Shown piece after piece: positions 56,100-64,000 of a stretch of 64,000 bases of DNA; the stretch's first letter is position 1, and each line of letters starts with the position of its first letter. Location: positions 69,316,001 to 69,380,000 of the forward strand of contig JBITNC010000001.1 in the NCBI GenBank assembly GCA_050084985.1, read 5' to 3'. The notes below the pieces were generated by a model. The model was given only the letters and a program-made list of their open reading frames with translations. It was not told the origin of the DNA and searched no databases. A program made the position numbers and the translations under genes. This stretch comes from Nageia nagi. Lineage: Eukaryota; Pinophyta.

Positions 56100-59000
56100 C
56101 TAAGCTAGATGTTCCAAAATTCCTTTTCCTTCCCACATGGCATCTTCTAGTGGTAGACCCTTCCATTTGATCAAATATTCTACAATGCTACAGTTTCTTA
56201 GCTTTTTCTCTCTTATTTCAAGCACTTTTTCAAGAATCAAAAGTAATTTTCCATCTTTGTCCAAGGGTGGGAGTTCCAAGGAAGGTGTGATGTGATGCCC
56301 TAGTGCCCTTTTGAGGCAAGAGACATGGAAGATGTTGTGAATTTTGCTATTAGGAGGAAGATCTAGTTTGTAGGCCACCTGTCCTACTTTCTTAATGATC
56401 TTGTATGGACTGTAAAAGTTGGGTTGAAGTTTTTTTGCACCACTCTTCTTTAAGGTTGTTTGTCAGTATGGTTGTAACCTCAAATACACCATATCATCCA
56501 CTTAAAAGGAGTGCTCCTCTCTTTGCTGATCTGCATACTTCTTTTGTTGTTGTTGAGCCACCTGTATGTTTTCTTTAAGGGATTTCAAGATATCTTTCTA
56601 TTCCTGCAAAAATTCATTAGCTTTGGGGACCCTGCAATCATCAAAGAATAAATTAGCAAAATGAGTAGCTTCATACCCATAAAGAGAATGAAAGGGAGTC
56701 ATCTTGATGGATAAGTGGTAGGTGGTGTTGTAGCAATATTCTCCCAAGTGTAACCATTTCAGCCATGATTTTTGCTATCCTATCACATAATTTCTAAGGT
56801 AGCCTTGTAACCATTTATTTACTACCTATGTTTGCCCATCTATTTGGGGATGGTAACTAGTGCTAGGGGTCAAATTCATCCTAGTTAATCTGAAAAGTTC
56901 TTGCTAGAACATGCTCATAAATCTGCTATCCCTATCACTGACTATATTTTTGGGTAGCCCATGATATTTGAATATTTCCCTAAAAAAAAGTTTAGCTACC
57001 TAAATTGCAGTAACAGTAGTGGAAATAGCAAAAAAGTGAGCATATTTGGTAAACCTATCCACTATTACCAGAATACAATCTTTACCTTGAACCTTAGGTA
57101 GACCAGTGATAAAATCCATCGAGATATTTTCCCATTTTTGTTCTGGAATGGGTAGAGGTTGTAGAAGTCTAGCAGGTAATGATTTTTCTTCCTTATTTTG
57201 CTAACACATGGTGCATTCCCTCACATGTTGTAATACATCCTCCTTGAGGCCCTTCTAAGCAAACCTTTCTCTCAATAGTCTATAGGTCTTGTATTATCTC
57301 GGATGCCCTACCAATGGGACATCATGAGTGGCTAAAAGAAGTTTTTTCTTGAATTTAGATTCAGGCACCAAAAAAATTTGTCCCTTATACAAGATCAGTC
57401 CTTCTTGTAGTGTGTATCCCTCTTTCTAAAGACATCCATCAATTATTTGTGAAGCAAATTCATTCTTGGTATATTCTACCATAATGGAGGCATTCCAATT
57501 GGAAATAATAACAAAAAGTGAATAGAAGGAGGGGTGCCTTGATAATGCATCAACTACCACATTCTTCTTCCCCTTGACATATTCTATATCAAAATCATAT
57601 GCTTGTAGTTTGGTGACCCATTTTTGCTACCTTTCATTTAAATCTTGCTGCCCTAAGAAATACTTCAAAATGTTATGGTCAGTTTTGACTACAAATTTTC
57701 CACATACCAAGTATTGCTTAAATTTGGCTAACGCATGCATGATGGCTAGCATTTCCTTGTCATAGATGCTAAAAGTTTGTTCCTATTTAGTGAGCTTCCT
57801 ACTTTCATAAACAATAGGTCTTCCTTTTTATGATAAAATAGCCCCAATACCTATTTCAGAGGCATCACATTCTATAGTAAATGGTATAGAGAAATCAAGC
57901 ATAGCCAACATGGGACAAGTGGTCATTACCTCTTTTAACCTTTCAAAGGCCCTTTGAGCCTCATTGCTCCAAATGAAAGAATCTTTCTTGGTCAAATTTG
58001 TAAGTGGAAAATCTAGCTATGAGAATCCTTTGATGAACCACCTGTAATAATTACATAATCCCAAAAATCCCCTTAAATGTGTTAAATTGCTGGGGGTGGG
58101 CCATTCTTGAATTGAGGCAATCTTTTGTTGGTCAACCTATACACCTTCCTTGCTGATTATGTGCCCCAGATACATTACTTGAGTTAGGCCGAACTCACAC
58201 TTAGATTGTTTGGCAAAGAATTGGTGCCCCTTTAAGACACTTAGCACCATGTCCAGGTGTTGGAGATGCTCTTCCCATGTTTTGTTGTATACCAAGATAT
58301 CATCAAAGAAGACTAACATAAATTTTCTCAATTGTTCCCTAAAGATCTTATTCATGGCAGACTAGAAAGTAGTTGGAGCATTAGTTAATCCAAATGGCAT
58401 TACCAAAAATTCAAAATGTCCATAGTGACAATGAAAGGCTATTTTATGTACATCTTCATCTTTCATCTTTATTTGATGATATCCTAATCTAAGATCTATT
58501 TTGGAAAAATATTGAGCACCATGTAATTCATCAATTAATTCATCTACTCTAGGGATGGGATACCTATTTTTGATAGTCTTCTTGTTAAGTAGCTAATAAT
58601 CTATGCACATCCTCATGGTTATTCCTTCTTCTTAACCAACACTACTAGAGATGCATAGGGGCTAGTGTTGGGATGAATATATCCTATGTCTAGAAGTTCC
58701 TTAATGGTCTTCTCGATCTCATTTTTGAAAGCATGTGGATGCCTATATGGTGTCATAATTACTAGTTTGGCCCCTGATTCTAACTCGATGTGATGCTCAA
58801 ATCCTCTACTGGGTGAAGGTTCTTTAGGGAGTTCTTCGAAAACTTTGCTATGTTTCTTCAATATTCATTGTATATCTAGATGGGCCCGATCTGACTTATG
58901 TTGTGTTGAGATGGTGAATGTAGTGCTCTAGAGGACATCTTCTTTTTCTAGCTCTTTTTTGATCTCTTGTGAGGATACTTATATAACTTCCATTCTCTTG

Positions 59001-59608
59001 AAAGTGGCACTTGGTGATGCTTTCCTCTTACCATCTCAGAGCATGATATCCTTTCCTTGATACTTGAATCTAATCTCATGAGTACAATAATTAGTTCGGA
59101 ATTCTCCAAGTGATTTGATCCATGGGGCTCCTAATACCATAGTGATGTCCTACAAGGGATAGACCAAATATTCTCTTGTAAATGAATATTCTTATATTTG
59201 AAAACCAAAATTGCTTACCCTCTAAGAATAGTTGGTGACTTCATCTTTGGAGTTAGAGACACAAAAATCCCTATCATTATTACAAGCTATTTGTTGTTGA
59301 TGGACGAATTCTGAGCTAATGAAGTTATGCATGGGCTTCCCATCAATCATGATTTTTATTGGAATATTTCCAAATTTTGCTTTTAAATAAAATGTAGAGG
59401 GATGTGATGTACCATGTACTGAAGTAGGGGTAGGAGGTGGATCTGAAGATTTTTCCTTAAATACCTCCATGTAATGATGACATCTTTGCCCTTTACAGGT
59501 GTGTCTGAATATCCATTCACTTTGACAAAACCAACATAATTTGATCATCATCCTTTTTAAATTGGTGTAATATCCCCTTTTCATTTTTTTTTCTAGGTTG
59601 GTAGGAAA
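56100..59608 (-). pseudogene. Chromovirus pol remnant with chromodomain
   Basis: Read right to left. The end of gag carries a zinc-knuckle-like piece (CWFCQSEW, CKGQRC) and a protease remnant at 59222-59647 (IKIMIDGKPMHNFIS, where IDSG-THNFIS is usual, so the catalytic DSG reads DGK). The RT N-terminus is at 58619-58861 (NTSPYASLVVLVKKK). The RT active site is at 58137-58355 (LVFFDDILVYNKTWEEHL). RNase H lies around 57550-57960 and integrase around 56700-57330. The integrase tail plus chromodomain is at 56100-56378 (VEYLIKWKGLPLEDAMWE). Chromodomains are known to direct integration to marked chromatin. Frames are interrupted by stops and shifts. Confidence 0.88.
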
Positions 59609-59609
59609 A

Positions 59610-59625
59610 CCTGTCTCTGATACCA
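59610..59625 (-). other. Primer-binding site of chromovirus
   Basis: On the minus strand TGGTATCAGAGACAGG follows the 5' LTR after one base; initiator-Met type. Confidence 0.88.
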
Positions 59626-59626
59626 C

Positions 59627-60732
59627 TATAATATCCCCAAAACTCACAAAATGTGATTTTGTTAAGTGTAATATTCCAAAGTTGAAATATCACTACTTAG
59701 GAATTTATATATATATATATTATATTTTTCTAACTAGCTTAATTCAAATTAGATTTTCAAATTGAATAAGAAATAGAGCTAGAAATGAATTTTATTCTTC
59801 AAGAGCTAGGATGTCCCAAATGGACAAGTACAATACTTAAGGAAAAATACCTAAATGCTCAAGAAGGGGGATGTTTGCCCTCACAAAGTATATTTGGATG
59901 ATTTGGCCTTGCAAGTTCTTCAACCTCTTCTCCCTAATGCTGGATGAGCCTCCTCACATTGATTTGGTTGGTCTGGATCTAGGACATGCATCCTTACACT
60001 AATTTGGTAGGTTAGATATAGATCTAGAATATGGCTACACTGGTTGGATCTTGATCTGCCCCATTAGCTGGATCTGGATCAGGATGGAATAGTTCCACCA
60101 CACTGGCTCTAACTATTCTAGTAACTCCACCTCACTAGCTTGAGCTACTCTAGTAACTCCACCTCATTGGCTCAAGCTACTATCCTAGCTTAGGTAAGAA
60201 CTCCTCCACACTGGCTTGAGCTCTCCCACTAAGCTAGCTAGAAAGTGCAACTCCATTAGCTGCTAACCCTTGAAAAGAGATAAACTCTAATGATCTTCAA
60301 GCATGCCCCCAAATGATGTATCCCATATCCTTTTATAACAAGATCTCTCATACCTTGGAATCACCCAAAGTGTAACATCCCTCTTCTAATGTTTTGGGAT
60401 GACAAATTAAATCATCTAGGGACCGAGGGAAGCCCAACATCCCACAATGGTTTCCTAGAGATGCTAAATTACAAGATTAATGGCTCATAAATGCAATGTC
60501 CCATTATGAGAGACTAATATTGCATTAATTACAAATAATTGAGCCAAATTAATTAAATAAAATCCAAGGGTGAGTGCCTCAAGGGTCTCTTTAGCCTTGG
60601 TTACAGAAATAAATGCAAAATATTAATAAAATACTCCTAAATTAATTTATTTTTGGTTTCTCCTCCTTTACCATGAACGTCACGCTCCAAGAGGAGAGAA
60701 AGTGGACGTTTTACAAATTTGGGGACATTACA
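59627..60732 (-). repeat. 5' LTR of chromovirus (1106 bp)
   Basis: Pairs with 54951-56062. It has an insertion with a short TA microsatellite near 59706-59725 that is absent from the partner, plus scattered substitutions. Confidence 0.92.
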
Positions 60733-60737
60733 GCAAT
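60733..60737 (+). other. Target-site duplication gcaat, right copy
   Basis: Partner of 54946-54950 with one mismatch. Confidence 0.75.
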
Positions 60738-62258
60738 ACTGATTTTAGTTTGTTAACAACATACAAATAGGTTCCAATGAGTTCCCTCTTAGTGTTAAAA
60801 TCTCTTTCTTTTATTTCTGAGTCATTTTCAAAGGCATATGTGTTGGATCTTGGCTTCAAAGAGGTGTATATGTATATATCTTCATCTAGGTCCAAGTATG
60901 AGGGCTTGGATGATTTTCATTTAAAAATAGACTTATTTGTCATTTTAAAGCATTATGTGTACCTATAGGTGAAAGGATTGGACTAATTACAAAAGCACAT
61001 ACCTTAAATATTAGGAGATATTTTGGAGTTGGAAAGACATTGTACAATTTGCAAAGGTATGGATATTGGCCAAAGTTGCAAGATCAATTTTCCAAATACA
61101 TAAAGGGGTATTCTTTGCATCACACGAACAAGCCATGTAATAGGAAATTGGGTTTGTATTAGTAACTACCAATACCAGATCATCCTTATGAGTGCATTTT
61201 TATGAATTTTATGGGAGGATTACCTATGATAAAAAAAGGGTCAAGACTATTTATTTATTTTTATGGATATATTTAGTAATATGTGTGTTTTGATTCCTTG
61301 TAAGAAGATAATAATGGGACAAGATGCTATAAATTTGTTATTTTCACATATTTGTGTTTATTTTGGATTACCTACTTATATTATTTCAAATGGAGAGTAG
61401 ATTTTTGGGCAAGTTTTGGACATGTTTATAGGAAAATATTGATACAAGGTTGAAGAGGATTACTACCTTTCATCCTCAAATGGATGGAAAAACCAAGGTA
61501 GTGAATAAGAAAATGGTTAAAATCTTGAGAGGTTACTGTGGTAAGCATCCTAAGTATTGGGAATAAATATCTTGAATATATCCAACATTTATACAATAGG
61601 GCATTTTATTCTTCCATTAATAAGAGTTATTTTGAGATTTATTTTGGTTCTTCACACCTTCACCTTTTGATTGTGAAAAGGATAAAGGATATTCACTTGA
61701 AAAAGAAGAGAAATAAACTAAATCCTTTTTTGAAAACATTAGGCAAAATTCATTTGAAAGTACAAGAGCAACTTAAGACAAGCCAATCCAAGTACAAGAT
61801 GAGACATGAAAAGCATCAAGTTGATCATATATTTCATGTGAAAGACCATGTTTGGTCACATATTAGTAAGGAGAGGTTACAAGGACTAGTCAAGAAGTTG
61901 AAACCTATAAGGTATGGACCATTTAAGATTATGGATTAAGTGAGAATGCTTTTAGATTGAATATATAAGCATATATGAATATATATTTAGTTGTGAATAT
62001 GGAAAATCTAAAAATATATGATCCATATATGTTGAATGAAGATGAAGAAGATCTATATTAGAGTTTTCCATCTCTTAATGACTTAGCTCATAATACTATG
62101 GATGTACTCAAGGAGGATTCTATATTACAAAAGAAGGTTCTTGCTACATGGAGAAGTGAGATAGAGCTATGGTTGGTTGGATTAAAGGGAAAAAACATAA
62201 TAAATGTAAGTTGATAGAAAAGTATAGGGTTGGGGAGTTGTATCCTCATCTATGCATT
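60738..62258 (+). pseudogene. Gypsy-H integrase remnant
   Basis: It continues after the chromovirus. The region before integrase is at 60777-60968. The zinc-binding part is near 61000-61140. Core pieces are near 61215-61400 (GQDYLFIFMDIFSNMCVLIPCKK, FGLPTYIIS). A conserved block follows at 61538-61939 (YIQHLYNRAFYSS, KYKMRHEKHQVDHIFHVKDHVW, RYGPFKIM), then the C-terminal tail to about 62258. Stops and frameshifts occur in each block. The reading order with the other two Gypsy-H pieces is uninterrupted once the insertions are removed. Confidence 0.85.
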
Positions 62259-62276
62259 TGTAGGACCAAATGCCTT

Positions 62277-62289
62277 CTCATTAGGGAGG
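62277..62289 (+). other. Polypurine tract of Gypsy-H
   Basis: AGGGAGGTA directly precedes the LTR start TGATCTAAATT. Confidence 0.6.
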
Positions 62290-63011
62290 TATGATCTAAA
62301 TTAGATTGTGGCATGTTGATATATGTAGGATTAGTACTCATCCCAAAGGTATTTATGCTTGGAGATTAATGGAAGTTGAAATATAGAGGTGACTGGTAAT
62401 AAAAACCATAACATTAATAGCTTAAGTCTATTTTTAGGTTGTTAACAAGCTACATTTTGATGAGTCAACAATGGAAGTTGAAAGAGAATAAAAGATTTAG
62501 ACAATTGTATAGTTGAAGATCATCAACTCACATTTGGGTTATGTCTCTAGGCCTATTTAAAAGTGTGTTAGTCTCTTGATTCATAATCTTAGCTTAAAGA
62601 ATTTTAGAGTTTTGGGATTGTAAATATTTAAAGGAAGGCCAAGATTCATTCTAAAATTTTTGTATTTATGAAGTTTTTCTTCTTGTTATAGGATATTGTA
62701 GTAGTGTTGTAGAGATAGTATTTCCATTATTTTGATGGTATTTCTCTATATGAATGTAATATTGTAATGTATATAGATAATGAAAATAAAAGACTCTAGT
62801 TATAAGGTAGATTAGCCCACATTGGATGAACAAAGGTAAAATCATTATGTTGATCTTGTTATGTGTGATTGAGACTACTAATTTATAGTTTTACATTGTA
62901 CAATTTTGAATTTATATGCAATTTAATGGAACTCATAATGGTGAATATTTTTCATTCAAATCTATAAGTGAGGATCTGAGTATGCTATAAGCATACAATG
63001 ATTATGGATCA
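62290..63011 (+). repeat. 3' LTR of Gypsy-H (722 bp), uninterrupted
   Basis: It aligns with 29818-30418 joined to 46627-46747. At 62888-62892 it has a single gtttt where the partner carries the 16-kb Copia array, so it is the empty-site version of that insertion. It ends GGATCA. Confidence 0.88.
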
Positions 63012-63016
63012 TGTGG

Positions 63017-64000
63017 TGAAAAGGATATTCAAATTATACAAATAGATTATATCACCATGACATACTAGGCTATCAAGAATCACTCCAAGTAACATCAAGA
63101 TTGGTATGAGATGTTCAATGATAATTTCATCGTAATACTAATGAATAAGGATAAGTTGAATACATATCACTACCCCTCCTTTGTTTGATAGCTATTACTT
63201 CATCAACATCCAAAGGCCTTATCATATCTTTAGCTAGCTTATATAGATGAAAATGGAAATCCTTAAAGGGTAGATGAATGGATGTAGGTACTTAATGTAA
63301 ATAGCTCATACTATGACTTTGCAAGATATTTTCTTTTCCCTATCCTAAATTTTATTAATGATAAAACTCACCCTATATTTTCCAAGTTAGTTATGACCAA
63401 TTTGAAATAAGGGTAATTCCAAAAGGGTGACTTCTATTTTACTAATAACTATACAATTATCATTTTGAATGAATTCTATGAGAAACCCATGAAATTTCTA
63501 TTTTTTGTTTCAAACTAGGTCTTAATGATGGAATTTACAAGGCAAGAATACTATTTGAAACATCATGGGGAGTCTTGAATGGGAAGAAGGGCCTCTACAC
63601 ATATTTCTTGGGCTTTGAATCAATCCAGGCATATAATTTTTTTTGGAAGTATCTCATGGTGAAAATGGGGAAACTACAACTAGAATAGATCTCAATATCC
63701 TATCCATATGATCCTTTAGGAGTATTCAAAACTCATTTAAATATAATTAATTCAAATACCTTAACTTTATCAAAGTGTTTTTGGATAAGTTTGAAAATTT
63801 TAGGAAAAAATCTAAAGATGGGCCATTTTTTCTAGATGCCTTTCTAGAGGCTTCTTGCTTGCCTCTATGGAGGTAAAAGTTCACTATGAAAATTGAATAT
63901 TCCTCTACCTTAGATAGAGAGATTAGCTTGCCTAAGGCTCTTCAAAAATATTTTGATAAATCTAACTAGTTGGAGCATAAGAAAAAGTGTTTTGTACAAT
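63017..64000 (+). pseudogene. Unidentified coding-like sequence, 3' part
   Basis: A frame starting GEKDIQIIQIDYI at about 63017 remains coding-like for over 110 codons with about eight stops. Segments include DWYEMFNDNFIVILMNKDKL, YIDENGNP, VDEWM and SSYYDFARYFLFP. Further on, after shifts, EWEEGPLHIFLGF and DKFENFRKKSKDGPFFLD are readable before the window ends. Most stops look like former Gln codons. It matches the frame broken at 29817 by the Gypsy-H insertion. The family is unknown to me. Confidence 0.45.

Larger units (their letters stand above)
54951..60732 (-). mobile_element. Chromovirus-type Ty3/Gypsy element lacking gag
   Basis: LTRs at 54951-56062 and 59627-60732 flank only 3.56 kb. 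On the minus strand the primer site (59610-59625) follows the 5' LTR. About 60 bases later the sequence is already the zinc-knuckle/protease junction, so nearly all of gag is deleted. RT, RNase H, integrase and a C-terminal chromodomain follow. The element sits in Gypsy-H between RNase H and integrase. Without gag it could only have moved with help, or the deletion came after insertion. Confidence 0.9.
29818..63011 (+). mobile_element. Gypsy-H: Ty3/Gypsy element carrying three insertions
   Basis: A 5' LTR (29818-30418 plus 46627-46747) and a 3' LTR (62290-63011) flank a gag-pol region split into three pieces (46816-48984, 54030-54945, 60738-62258). Removing the three insertions leaves about 6.2 kb, a normal Gypsy length. 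The primer site follows the 5' LTR and a purine tract precedes the 3' LTR. Left and right 5-bp flanks are attgg and tgtgg, a possible but decayed target duplication. Integrase and protease wording is of a common plant Gypsy type; I did not assign a lineage. Confidence 0.85.

Overview
This window is plant nuclear DNA made almost entirely of LTR retrotransposons nested inside one another. I found no host protein gene, rRNA or tRNA gene, and no bacterial, organellar or CRISPR feature. Plant Ty1/Copia and Ty3/Gypsy lineages, initiator-Met-type primer sites, a Tat-type element with an extra RNase H, and many old, AT-rich, stop-riddled copies fit a large plant genome. A gymnosperm is my guess, but the sequence alone does not prove it.

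Layout from left to right. 1-3028: the 3' end of an old Copia element (family A) and its LTR. 3029-6269: AT-rich DNA without genes, holding two local duplications. 6270-9979: a second Copia element (+) whose RT and RNase H are deleted. 10133-22774: a minus-strand Gypsy element with exceptionally long LTRs (about 3.8 and 4.0 kb). 22775-29817: a decayed Tat-type Gypsy element (+), followed by an unidentified coding-like sequence that resumes at about 63017-64000. Between these, 29818-63011 is another Gypsy element (Gypsy-H, +) that carries three later insertions. These are a tandem Copia array of family A in its 5' LTR (30419-46621), a minus-strand Tork/Tnt1-like Copia in its RT (48990-54029), and a minus-strand chromovirus lacking gag after its RNase H (54951-60732).

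The insertion history can be read directly. Target-site duplications are gtttt/gtttt (array), agtta/agtta (Tork-like) and gcaac/gcaat (chromovirus). The interrupted Gypsy-H frames resume across the last two insertions. The intact 3' LTR of Gypsy-H supplies the empty-site version of the array insertion point.

The youngest material is the array LTR1-internal1-LTR2-internal2-LTR3. Its internal copies appear to differ by only two 1-bp indels. Internal copy 2 has an intact 1227-aa pol, separated from gag by a single in-frame TAG. LTR2 looks like a crossover product: 3'-LTR type at 12 diagnostic sites, then 5'-LTR type at the final poly-C tract.

The most unusual structure is in the family-A LTR. 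Just downstream of a 31-bp-period repeat array and a TATA-like site lies a run of short hairpins. Seven share the core AG-TNGGTG-CT but have different, self-complementary outer stems. Parts of the run survive in the older copy at 2648-2843. I know of no description of it.
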